NCBI GenBank assembly: GCA_030737875.1
Contig: CM060923.1
Coordinates: 37,254,501 to 37,318,500 of the forward strand
Direction: 5' to 3'
Length of the DNA: 64,000 bases
From: Allium sativum
Taxonomy: Eukaryota; Streptophyta; Magnoliopsida; Asparagales; Amaryllidaceae
The first letter of the stretch is position 1. Each line of letters opens with the position of its first letter. The translations under genes were made by a program, and so were the position numbers. Shown one piece after another: positions 46,891 through 57,568 of this stretch. Under the pieces are notes generated by a model that did no database searches, had not been told where the DNA came from, and saw only the letters and a list, made by a program, of their open reading frames with translations.

Positions 46891-47366
46891 ATCTAAACCG
46901 ATTGGACTTCTAAATTGCTTTAATTTAGATCTTACTATGCTTATTATGACATCATAGTTATTGACTCCCAACCGTTCATCAGTTTTATGTCCACCTTGTT
47001 ATGTTGACAATTTCATATCCATGCCAGTATGTATGTTCACCTTATTACCATTCTAGTTTATGTTTATGCCAAGGTGATCATTTTAGTTATATTCCCATTA
47101 TTTTCCCTATTATCGTTTATGACTGGGCTATTGTCTAACCTAGGCATGCTACCAATTTTGTGAGGGCGCTAGTTAAGGAATGGGGGAAAAAGGGCTAAAA
47201 ATGGCATAATTTGAATATGAACATTTTTGGACATGTAATTCAAGTTATTTAGTAAAATAGGTATTAACATCTACAAAAGAAAAGGATTGATTAATTGGTT
47301 AATTAATTAAAAATGGAATGTCTAGTAATTACAATTAGGAATTGTAATTGTGCTTATGACACAATG

Positions 47367-47558
47367 TTAGGTTGCATAAGTGGTGGAAGTCTGCCCGGAC
47401 CCGACCGGCATATCCAGTAGCCACTAATGTTGAACCTAATATGAAAGGTCTAGGTACAAAAATACGAATTGGGCTAAGATACAAGGTTAGGCCCAACAGT
47501 GGAATAAGACTGCCTGGACCCAACCGGCATATCCAGCAGCCACACGTTGTAGGCCTAA
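47367..47558 (+). repeat. Paired hairpins in A2 LTR
   Basis: Units 47367-47439 and 47487-47558. Outer arms are TTAGGTT/AACCTAA and TTAGGCC/GGCCTAA; middle arms are AGTGG/CCACT and CAAC/GTTG. These differ from A1's arms by compensating pairs. Confidence 0.75.
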
Positions 47559-47855
47559 TGTAGGAGGTCTAGCCCATTATAAACCATAAATGGACATGGT
47601 AACGAATTGGACTACTTAACCAAATCTAATCCATAGGGATTGTATGATATTGAACTAAGGTTAGGGTTAAGTAAATTGATTGGAATAGTGGATGGGTTAA
47701 GTAAACCTAGGGTAGGTAGGTAATATTAGTATATATATATATATAGGCCCACAAACTTAACCATTAAATAAACACGCTTGAATCAGTGGGTGGGTTAAGT
47801 AGATTTAAGGGGGTGGGTAATATTTACATATAGGCCCATGAACTTAACCTAATAA

Positions 47856-48104
47856 GGTTATGTAATTAAAGACACCTAGTTGTATACATAATCGGTGGAA
47901 AATATAAAAGGTTATGTAATTAAAGACACCTAGTGGTATACATAACCGGTGGAAAATATAAAAGGTTATGTAATTAAAGACACCTAGTAGTATACATAAC
48001 CGTGGAAAAATATAATGAAGTTATGTAATTAAAGACACCCTTTTAGGGTAAGCATAACTGACATAGGGCTATGTAATTAAAGACACCTAAGGGTATACAT
48101 AGCC
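47856..48104 (+). repeat. Covarying GGTTATGT...ACATAACC hairpin array in A2 LTR
   Basis: Five units of about 53 bases, each with an 8-base arm, the shared spacer AATTAAAGACACC and the opposite arm. Arms: 47856 GGTTATGT/ACATAATC, 47910 and 47964 GGTTATGT/ACATAACC, 48019 AGTTATGT/GCATAACT, 48067 GGCTATGT/ACATAGCC. The last two differ from the consensus on both sides so that pairing is kept. Confidence 0.85.
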
Positions 48105-49110
48105 TGTGAAAACCTAGTGGGGATACAATACAAAGGGGAGAGCTTGTATCATATTGTGTGGGACCCATTTCAGTCGGTAACCCAAAGTTGGTATCAAGTA
48201 AAGAACTCTGTACTAGGTGATGAAGAGGCATGCTTACTGATTGATTATAGTGATCCAAACGTGGTGGATGGTGTGGGTGCCGTAAATCGACCGGGCCATT
48301 GCACGTGCATAAGCTGGGCAGAAGGGGATAAGACGACCGTGACACCAGTAGGTATGGTTGTGCACACCTTAATGGTTGCCACTTTAGGAAGTGGTACCTC
48401 CTACTGTGGGGCCAGCACATGATAACTATGGGGTAGGGATCCAATTGATTAGGGTAGTGGTTAGGGTACACTCGAACGTATGCCTTAAGTCTACCAACTT
48501 ATAGTGGAAGGGATCATCTCATTTTAGTTATACTAGTAATAATGCAGAGTATTCATTAGTGAGGCACATACACCTTATCTTGCTTACCTTGTCACACCTG
48601 CCATTTATGTAGTGATCTCTTCTCTTATCCACTTTATATGCCTATCATGTTGCTTTTATTTATCTACTTGCTAAAAGTAACTAGACTCGCCAGACTTTAT
48701 GTCTGACCCTGTTGTTTCTCCTTCTTTCTTCCGTTTCCTCCTCCCCTAGGTTCTCAAGGGAGGGAATTCTCAGGCTTAGTCAGGATTCTGCTATCGTCTT
48801 GCTTGGAGTTTCTAGATTATTGCTCAAGCTTCTATCTTTGCTATTATGGCTTATGATTTGGGGATTATGCTTTCTTTGTTATTGCACTCTGATGTTTAAA
48901 GTACAGATAGAAGTCTTAATGATGTACTAAGTTTATGTATTTTCAGACATATGACGTAACCGTGCTTTATGATAATAAAAATTTAAAATTTCCGCTGCTA
49001 TCTTATTTATATATGTCTTGTGATTATTCTGTGTCTGTTTACCTATAACACTTCATGAAACTTAATGCATTCCCCTAGTGAGTGACATTAACGGACGTGG
49101 GTGTCACACT

Positions 49111-49123
49111 TGGTATATAGCTG
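49111..49123 (+). other. Degraded primer-binding site of A2
   Basis: TGGTATATAGCTG corresponds to TGGTATCAGAGCTG with internal changes and a one-base loss. Confidence 0.7.
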
Positions 49124-49389
49124 AAGGTTACCAGATTGGATAAAGTTTTTGAAAATTATTTTCAAAAAGGTTTTAAAAGAAAGCATTCTCAAAAATAAAA
49201 GTCTATTTGAAAAACATATTCCCAAAGCCATAGGAAATATCTCTCGATTCTCTGCTTGATTCCTTTTCTTTTTGTCTGGGGAACCGATTCTTCTGAAAGA
49301 TGTCCCCGTTCCGGCATAATGTCATAGGCATGTTTAAACATCTCTACATGTCGAAGGGCAGTGAAGTGCTTAACCTCCATCTGTAGCTG

Positions 49390-49911
49390 CAGCAGTATCA
49401 CCTGCGGCTAATTTTCTCGAGCTTCGTAAGGATTTCCGTGGGATGGAGGCAACTTTCGAGAGACTTGTTAACTTGCTACACAAGTATGGTAAAAAGAACA
49501 AGGGAGTTAGGGCTAAGGAGCACAGCCCAAGGATGAGAAAAATGATGGCCCAAGAAGGGAACACAGATAAAGTTCAAATAAATCTGAAAGGAAGAAGTTA
49601 AGATTGAGGAAACACAAAATAAAAAGTTATGGCCCAAGAAAGGACAACAACAACAACGGAGGAAGGGCAGAAAGAATGACAAGGCTAAGAGTAAGAGGAA
49701 GTGCCATAGTTGCAGGCAAGAGGTTCACTTGGCCTTGGACTGCAGGAAAAGGAAGAATGCTTGCTTCGTTTGTAAAGAGGTTGGACACTATTCTAGGGAG
49801 TGCCCAAGGAAGCTAGGGCAAGGTCAAAGGACAGGAACCTCTAGAGGGCAAGCGATTGCTCTCGTGGCTAGTGCACTAGATAAAGGTAGGAAAGTTCCAT
49901 GGAAGGTTTGA
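49390..49911 (+). pseudogene. gag: gag remnant of A2
   Basis: The capsid portion is mostly deleted. The nucleocapsid is readable near 49700-49800: a degraded first zinc knuckle (CRQEVHLALDC), then a good second one (CFVCKEVGHYSREC) and the GQGQRTGTSRGQA tail shared with A1 gag. Frames shift upstream of 49729. Confidence 0.8.
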
Positions 49912-50517
49912 TTTCTCTTTCCAGTCATCCTATTGAAACCCTTTTGATTCTAACGCTTCACACTTGTTTATATCTAGTTCTGTAGTTGAATCTCTGCACT
50001 TAAATACTATTATGGCAGTGGATCCCGTTATTGTCTCAAACCCCATTGGTGGTTCGGCTCATTTATTTATTATTTGTCGGGGTTTGGGAATATCTGTTTT
50101 AGGCATCGAGTTTGAGTGCGACGCATATGTGCTTAGGTTAATGGGCTATGGGTTGATTCTAGGAATGTAATGGCTTACCACATATGTTGCCATTCTGGAT
50201 TGTGAGAGGAGGGTCGTTAGGTTTTTGACTTATCATGGGAGGACCCTCGAGATTTCTTGTGGCCCAGGAGGGTCAGTTATGCTTAGTTTCCTAGAGTCTC
50301 TTGATGCATCTATCAATGATCTGCAATCTGTTCCAGTAGTCCAAGATTATTCTGACTTTTTTGATGAGGTACGGGGCTTACCTTCGAGGTGCGAGATCGA
50401 TTTTCATATATATCTGGTGGACAATGCAAAGCCAGTTGCAATAACAGTGCGCCATATGGCTCTAAGGGAAAGGAGGGAACTGATTAAGCAAGTAGCGGAG
50501 CTACTTAAGAAAGGGTT
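49912..50517 (+). pseudogene. Protease and start of reverse transcriptase of A2
   Basis: One frame with a stop at 50168 covers the protease and N-terminal reverse transcriptase. The catalytic motif, normally DSGAS, reads DSNAS (about 49946-49960), which should abolish activity. It continues through DYSDFFDEVRGLPSRCEIDF and HMALRERRELIKQVAELLKKGF, where reverse transcriptase stops at about 50517 because of a deletion. Confidence 0.82.
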
Positions 50518-51345
50518 TTCTTTGGGATGGGATGAGGAAAGATGTAGTTGCGTCGTTTCTCAAGGTCTGATTTGCCAGCAGTTCAAAGTTGAGTAAAGGA
50601 AGCCCGGTGGCTTACTCCATCCTTCAGAGGGCCCACACTGGAAGTGGGATAGCATCTCCATGGATACTATAGATTGTTTGCCTAGATCAACGAAGGGCAA
50701 CACTAGGATTTGGGTGGTAGTAGATAGACTTACTAAGAGCACCCGTTTTATTTCCAGGTAAGAGTAAGAGGACGACACCATGGTTGGAAGCAATTTATGT
50801 CCGAAAGATAATTCGTCATCGTGTAGTACCGTCCAGTATCGTAAGTGATCGAGATTCCATTTTCACCAATGAAATTTGGAGGAGCTTGCAAGAAGCATTA
50901 GGTACACAGTTGTGTTTGAGCGTCACTTATCATCCTCAGACCGACGGACAGAAGGAGAGGGTGAACAGGATTCTTGGAGATCATTTAAGACTGTTTATCC
51001 TAGACTTTGGAAGGACTTGGGAAGAACAACTTCCTTTAGTAGAGTTTGCCTATAATAACAGTTATCAAGTTAGCATCGATATGACACACTTCGAAGCATT
51101 GTACGGACGACCCAGTAGATTGCCAACTTGTTGGTGGGAATCTACAGAAAGATTATTACTTGTACCAGATATGGTTAGGGAAACGTCCGAAAAGATTGAA
51201 CTTATTCGACGGTGGATGAAGATACCTCAAGATAGGAAGAAGTCCTATGCAGAAAAGAGGAGGACTGACATCGAATTCGAAGTGGGAGACTTGGTTTTTA
51301 TCAAAGTATCGCCTTTAAGAAATATGGTTCACTTCGGATCAGTAG
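50518..51345 (+). pseudogene. Integrase of A2, fused to reverse transcriptase start by deletion and split by S2
   Basis: Right after the reverse transcriptase fingers the sequence jumps to the integrase zinc region ([23 protein letters not shown]), so palm, thumb and RNase H, well over 1 kb, are gone. The core follows with IVSDRDSIFT and TDGQKERVNRILGD, retaining the second aspartate and the glutamate, then [21 protein letters not shown] and VGDLVFIKVSPLRNMVHFGS. It ends at S2's target duplication AGTAG (51341-51345). Stops and shifts lie at 50590-50780. Confidence 0.85.
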
Positions 51346-52917
51346 TGTAACACCCCACGTCCATTAATGTCACTCGCAAAGGGAATGCATTAACTTCCAT
51401 GTAGCATTTTATGTGAATATAGAACAGAAAATCACAACAAGACAGATATAAAGCAGTACTTGAAAATTAAAACTTCATCTATTGTAGCAGAAGGTAAATA
51501 TGTTTGGTTACATCATCAAAAACCATAAACCAAAGTCAAATACATAATATCCATCTTGATAAAACAAAGTACATAATCCCACTACTACAAATAGCCATAA
51601 AGAAAATTATAGGCTGAACTTTACTTCAGCAATCCAAATCCAAGTGCTCCCAAAGAGATCCCAATCAAGCCCCACTAGTACTAGTCCCACCCTTAGAACC
51701 TGAGGGGGGGGGGGAGGAAGAAAAGAGGTGGAAACAAAGGGGGTCAGACATAAAGTCTAGCGAGTCCGATAACTCTAACAACATAATTATTAAAGCAATA
51801 TGATAAGATATAAGCTGGAGAATAAGGTAATGACTATGTGAACCACATGGGTATGGAAATGCAATCAAGAGAAATAGAGATAACGTTAATGGTGCTTCCT
51901 AATCAATATAGGATAATTACTATACTCTACCGTACTGTACCGTACTGTACTGTACTAACACTAACTGCACCCCTACTAGTCACTCTAGAAATTTGATCCC
52001 TCTTGGCTAAATAGAACGATGATAGCTTCGTGTACAACTAGATATACCCACTATCCTCCATGTTTGACTATATATCTCTAGTTGCTATCATAGGTACCCA
52101 GCGTGTACCTATCCCCACTAGATGTACCCCTTCAATAAGTAATAATGGTAATTCCATGTACTCCTAGCTGACGTCATAGGTGCCGCCTGCTCCTATCTCC
52201 ACTAGGTGTACCCCCTTAATAATTATTAATAATAGTGTTAGCTTCGTGTACCCCTAGCTGACTACATAGGTGCCGTCTGCTCCTATCTCCACTAGGTGTA
52301 CCTACTACCCTGCCCCATTTGATCGGCTCCCTAACTCGTAGATACCCGTGCAGGTCCCACAGTGGGGTGTATCACTCCCCAATATGGCAACCTTATACCA
52401 CGCAAGGAATGCACGGCTTATAACTACACGATGCAACAACGTCTTACCTACCAGCCCGGACCCACGCACGCACGTGACCCCGTTGGACTTGCGTTGCCAC
52501 CGCTAACCCGTTTTGGCCTCTAACAATCAGACCCAGTAGGCGTATCCCATCCTCGACTTGGGTCGAGCTCACAAAGAGACTTAATGGGCTACTGGACTGC
52601 AAAGGCCCCCCCATGCTTGACACAAGCTTTCCACCTAGGCTTGGTCCCCTCTAGTACATCCCAATTAACCCCCTTCATGTCCACTTACATGTTTTAAATT
52701 TGGTTAAGGGTTTCTATTAGTAATTCCACATGCCACCCAAGGCACCCACTTAACCCTTATGTCCCACTTACATGTTTTACCTTGGTTAAGTGTTACTAAT
52801 CGTATTTCCTCATGCCACCCAAGGCACCCACTTAACCCCCATGTCCCACCACATGTTTTACTTTGGTTAAGTGTTTCTTAATTTATTACTACCATAACCC
52901 CTGTATGACCTCTCACA

Positions 52918-53112
52918 TTAGACTGGCATTTGTGGCTGCTGGATTTGCCGGGCGGGTCCGGGCAGTCTTACACCACAAACGAGCCTAACCTCGTGTCCAT
53001 ACAATTGTTACGCATTTAGTTTGGGCCTTTGACCTCTCACATTGGGCTACCATTTGTGGCTGCTGGATTTGTCGGGCGGGTCCGGGCAGTCTTACACCAC
53101 AAATGAGTCCAA
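52918..53112 (-). repeat. Paired hairpins in S2
   Basis: Units 52918-52988 and 53042-53112, both 71 nt. In LTR orientation the first pairs TTAGGCT with AGTCTAA (one G-U) and GTTTGTGG with CCACAAAT. Confidence 0.7.
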
Positions 53113-54059
53113 CCTCGTGTCTTAGGCAATTAATTATACATAATTAATTTTCCCAAAATTTGAATTACTTTCCCTATTCAAATTTCCATATTTATTTATG
53201 TCCATAATTTATCACTATTCAAATTTCCATATTTATTTATGTCCATAATTTATCATCTAAATTATTCTCATCTATTTATGTTATATAAATTATACCAATT
53301 TCATCACTAATTAATTTTATTCCTTAAAATTAATTACATGCCTTTTTAGTCCATTACATGCCAAATTCACAATATGTGTGTATCCACTATTATTCCCATC
53401 GTATCCCCGTCATTCGTTCGCTTAACATGACATATACATATTAGACTAGCAAATAGTCTAATACTTAAAAAAAGGGAATAAACGTCACAAAGTCACATAC
53501 ACACAATAATAGATCTAATTTGCATCTAACTTGCAATTAAGAATTACAACATACTTGCATAGTCTTTGTATTATCAAGGATCCAAAAATCATAGATCTAA
53601 AAGGTGTGAACTTGCATGTATGAACATAATTTTACACCCAACTAGCCTAGGTAATTATCACAAACTTACATAAACTATGTATGTCGTCAACCTAAACATA
53701 AAGGTGTCATCTTGCATAATTATGGATCCAATAAAAGGTGTTAACCTGAGTAAACTATGGATCCACATAAAGGTGTAAACTTGCATAACTATGCATGTCA
53801 TAGTTTTAACATAAAAATGTCAACTTGAATATGGATCTAAACTTTAAAGGTGTGAACTTGTATATATGTGAATCCAATTATCACTTAAACTTGCATATGA
53901 ACATAATACTTATACGAACTAGCATATGTTCCATATCCATATTCGCATAAAAACTGATGTTATAAACCTAGGTGATTGGATTATAAAAAGGGATTCACTA
54001 ACACAAGTTAACATCATGAACTACTAGCATATATTTTAGATCCGAACTTACATAACATC

Positions 54060-54330
54060 ATATAACTCGCATACAACTTGCGTGATCCTATTAACTTGCA
54101 TAACATCATATGTACAACTTGCATAATCATATTAACTTGCATAACATCATATATGAAACTTGCATAATCATATTAACTTGCATAACATCATATATGAAAC
54201 TTGCATAATCATATTAACTTGCATAACATCATATATGAAACTTTCATAATCATATTAACTTGCATAATCATTTTAATCTTGCAAAACATCATACATGAAA
54301 CTTGCATAACATCATATATAAAACTTGCAT
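54060..54330. repeat. 41-bp tandem array in S2
   Basis: About six units of ACTTGCATAATCATATT plus AACTTGCATAACATCATAT, nearly identical in the centre and decaying at both ends. Confidence 0.88.
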
Positions 54331-54643
54331 AACATCATATAATATGAATCAAGTTAACATACATGATTAAACATATGAATTAGATTCACAACCACAACTT
54401 ATAATCCAACGTATATCACATCATAATTAATTTAGCAATTATTTTGTTAAAGCGATCAAACTCACCATTCAGCGAAGTTCTGGAATTTATTAGCGTCCCT
54501 TTGTTGTAGTTGAATTTGCTGTTGGATTGAATTGAGTTGTTTTAATCTTCTTCTAATTGGTGGCGGCTATTCCAAGTTATAGACTGACATCATGACGGCC
54601 ATGGTTCTAATTTTATTTGATTTTAGAATATGATTCTACCCAT

Positions 54644-54835
54644 GTATATAGAAGTTAGATTTATTTGCAGCCATCAGATCATCCTAGGATCCATCTGGGC
54701 CTTAGAAACTAAGAAATGATGTCAACAGACCAACCAGAAATCGCCACCTAAGCCCTAAAACATAAAATTTCATCATACCAATTCCAAAGCTCCTGAGTCG
54801 ACCCTGGGGTCGACCCAGCGGGTCTTGGGTCGACA
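54644..54835 (-). promoter_or_regulatory. S2 LTR core promoter: GTCGAC cluster and TATA box
   Basis: Three GTCGAC motifs occur within 54796-54834; TATATAC on the minus strand lies at 54644-54651. Confidence 0.55.
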
Positions 54836-55035
54836 CATAAAATAGGTCGGTTTGGTGTTTTGCCTTCCCGCTTCCGCTGTTTTGAATTTTTTTTTCTTAA
54901 ATTTTAGGTTGAATTTTATTTTATTTTTATAAGTAAATCTATATATATATATTTCTATCTTCGTAATTAACCATTTTCACACTAAACTACTTTTTGAACC
55001 GCGTTCACACTAGCCATTCCCCTAAAACAAAAATT

Positions 55036-55109
55036 TGGCGTTGGCGGGGATCTAACTCTGTACCTCTTGTATGCAAGTCACATGTTCCAACCAAATGAGC
55101 TACTAAGTC
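55036..55109 (-). ncRNA. tRNA-derived module in S2 LTR
   Basis: 74 nt on the minus strand starting GACTTAGTAGCTCATTTGG. The A-box-like TAGCTCATTTGG is clear, the anticodon-loop region reads ACTTGCATA, the B-box-like GAGTTAGATCC has one mismatch, and it ends CGCCA followed by T-rich DNA. It matches the module at 55928-56001 over its whole length and in about 35 upstream bases. The acceptor stem is mostly unpaired, so it is not a working tRNA. By alignment the anticodon position reads TGC. Confidence 0.6.
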
Positions 55110-55198
55110 TTTTTCTTACAAACCATAGAACAATGCTAAACATTTACTCTTTAATTTAGTTAATTCGATTATTTAAAAATTCGGGGTGTTACAAGTAG

Positions 55199-55499
55199 GG
55201 AAGTTGGCACCTAGGTTTATAGGACCATTTCCCATAACCAAGAGGATTGGCTAAATGGCCTATCGAGTAAAGGTCCCAGAAAATCTATCTGGTGTTCATG
55301 ACGTTTTCCACGTCTCTCATCTACGGAAGTGCCTACATGACATAGCAGTAGTTGTTGAGCTGAATATGTTGGAAGAAGTCGAAGTGGAACGGGAGGCGAC
55401 TGTCAGACGAGTCCCTACCCGTATTATTGGGTCAGAAGTTAAGAAGTTGCGCAATAAGGAAATCATGTTGCTAAAGGTTCAATGGGAGATAACCCAGAA
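55199..55499 (+). pseudogene. A2 integrase C-terminus and start of chromodomain
   Basis: It continues the integrase after S2: KLAPRFIGPFPITKRIG, a stop at about 55252, then MAYRVKVPENLSGVHDVFHV and SHLRKCLHD. The chromodomain begins (VKKLRNKEIMLLKVQW) but is cut at about 55499 by LTR S3. Element D has the same region complete, which fixes the break point. Confidence 0.85.
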
Positions 55500-55927
55500 C
55501 ATAACACCCTACATTTTTAATGAAATTAAAAATGTGGAAGTATGTATATATATTATATACATAGATATATTTAAGAGAAAATTAAATAATGACAATAAAA
55601 TTACATGTAATAAGTTCATGTAGTGAAATGAAGGAAAAGGATCAATAAAAGAAATTACATGCAATATATGAAATGATAAGAAATGCAATGTAATGCAAAT
55701 AAAATTGCGTGCGAACATTTAAAAAGAAATAAAAAGGAAAATTTGAAAAGCTTCCAGAATTTGGTCAGGAAATTAGCGTCACTGCATTCGTATTTAAACC
55801 TATGTTTTGTAGAAAACCGATTTAAAATAAAAGAGATATTTTTAATTTAAATAATGTTACAAAACACGAAAAAGAGGAATGAGAAAAAGGATAATATCTA
55901 GCATTGTCATAAGTCTTGTTAACAAAA

Positions 55928-56001
55928 GACTTAGTAGCTCAGTTGGGTAGAACATGTGACTTGTATACAAGAGGTTGAGAGTTCGATTCCCACCAGTGCC
56001 A
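55928..56001 (+). ncRNA. tRNA-derived module in S3 LTR, with Pol III box motifs
   Basis: 74 nt with a good A box (TAGCTCAGTTGGGTAGA), a good B box (GAGTTCGATTCC), spacing of a real tRNA, a D-stem with three of four pairs, an A-rich final CCA-like end (GTGCCA), and a T8 run at 56006-56013, a plausible Pol III stop. Aligned to plant tRNAs the anticodon position reads TGT. Acceptor and T stems contain mismatches. It could be a tRNA pseudogene, or a captured tRNA/SINE head providing a Pol III promoter in the LTR. Confidence 0.65.
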
Positions 56002-56284
56002 TATGTTTTTTTTAAGGGAATGGCTAAAAAGTGGCTTTGTATGAAAAGGGCTAAAAGGTGGTTTAATTGAGAGAATGTTTCAAAAGAGGAAAAATATAAA
56101 TTAACTGGTTTGAAATTTGAAATTGTTCACATATAAAAAATTAGCAAACGCGCAAGAGTTGAATACATATTAACATAATGCAGAATCAGGGTTGTGCGCG
56201 AACAAAAGAGGATATTTGAAATTTATTTATTGATAAATCAAATTTCAAATAAATAAATAAATAATATATATATATGACGTGGAG

Positions 56285-56478
56285 AGGGTGTCGACACCCA
56301 AGCAGGGGTGTCGACACCCCCTGCTGTTGCGCATCACGTTGCACACATGGCGTGTTTTTATTGGTTAATGTTTTTTTTGCAAGGTGGCCATTTCCTATTG
56401 GTCGAATGACGTGGTTAGCTTTGATGGAGTTTTAGATTAAATCTAAAGGACTAAATTAGTTTAGCATGCCTATAAATA
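56285..56478 (+). promoter_or_regulatory. S3 LTR core promoter: GTCGAC cluster and TATA box
   Basis: GTGTCGACAC occurs twice within 56287-56318, perfect 10-base palindromes; TATAAATA lies at 56471-56478. Confidence 0.65.
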
Positions 56479-57374
56479 AGGTGGCTAGAGTTACTTCATC
56501 CTCACAATTTTTTAGGCGATGCCAAAACTCTGCCTCCTAACCTATTCTTCTTCTTCCTCTTCTTCTTCAACTAGAGAAAGCTCTGCTCTTTTCTCTTCTC
56601 CTCCAAAACATATTCAAAATATAAATAAAATGAAGATTAAATCTAGGCTTCTTCTTCTTCTTCTTCAAAGTTAGAGAAAAGAATTCATATTTGCGATAAA
56701 AGCGCCCAGATTTATGCTGCGTTGGAGGTGAAAGAGTAGATTTGGATTAGATTCAAGATTATTCAGGGTTGGGAAGAAAATCAAGGTGAGTGGGTTTAAA
56801 TTATAATTTTTAATAATGTTATATGCATCGTTCGACATTCCCCATTTATATAAAGATTAATTGATAAACATGCTAATTACTACAGTCTTAATTTTATGTT
56901 TATTCTATTCTTCTCCATCTTTTTCCCTATTTATTTTTAAGACTAGGCTACCTTCGAGCCTAGTCCAATATCGCTGAAATATGCGCACGAACGAAATTGA
57001 GATAATTGGAAAAGTTTGGATACGATAATGAAAAAGGGATTATGGGGATATTGTTTAAATGAATATAAGACTGTAATTTTGGGGAAAATTTTAATGATTG
57101 GAATTTGGGCATAGTTGAAATAAATATGAAAAATTGGTAAGGTTTGAGGAACAAGTAAATAAAAGTAATTGGCATAAGATTGATGATAATTATGAAATTG
57201 GTTTGGGCATTATTTGGTATAACTTGTATACATGGAAATATAGGCATAACGTGGATTAGAATTGTAAGCATAATTTGAATTAGAAATTATGGATAATTGG
57301 AATATATTATAATCCAAGACTTGAAATTGAGCATGAATTAAGAAAAAATAATAATGAATGCCTAAGACATGAGG

Positions 57375-57568
57375 TTAGATTTGGTTTACTGTATAAGTCT
57401 GCCCGGAACCGCCCGGCATATCCAGTAACCGCAAACGATAATCTAATGTGAGTGGTCTTAGGTGGAAATCGGACCGTAATGGTGTCAAGACACAAGGTTT
57501 GATTCAGATGCGGTAGAAGTCTTCCCGGAACCGCCCGGCATTTCCAGCAACCGCAAACGGCAATTTAA
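57375..57568 (+). repeat. Paired hairpins in S3
   Basis: Units 57375-57446 and 57498-57568. Unit 1 pairs TTAGAT with ATCTAA; unit 2 pairs GCGGT with ACCGC. Both keep the inner GCCCGG/CCGGCA-like stem or its relic. Confidence 0.65.

Larger units (their letters stand above)
45635..49108 (+). mobile_element. 5' LTR of element A2 (3474 bp)
   Basis: It begins TGTAACACCCC at 45635 and ends GTGTCACA before a degraded primer site. In order: GTCGAC cluster (45930-45992), TATA box (46035-46042), a 50-bp tandem array (46610-46890), paired hairpins (47367-47558), a GGTTATGT...ACATAACC hairpin array (47856-48104) and the right-end family block. The preceding TCTAT (45630-45634) is the likely target duplication; its partner is outside the window. 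No clear splice donor is seen in this copy. Confidence 0.9.
51346..55193 (-). mobile_element. Solo LTR S2 of the A family (3848 bp)
   Basis: It begins TGTAACACCCC and ends GGGGTGTTACA, with perfect 5-bp target duplication AGTAG at 51341-51345 and 55194-55198. No internal region. Reading the minus strand: tRNA-like module (55036-55109), GTCGAC cluster (54793-54835), TATA box (54644-54651), splice donor ATG|GTGAGT (54460-54465), 41-bp array (54060-54330), paired hairpins (52918-53112), GGTTAAGT array (52690-52880), diverged 75-100-bp repeats (52005-52310) and an 11-G run (51704-51714). It interrupts A2's integrase. Confidence 0.94.

Noticed and set aside
55928..56001. Functional tRNA gene
   Set aside because: Acceptor and T stems have several mismatches, and the homologue in another LTR shows it travels with the element.
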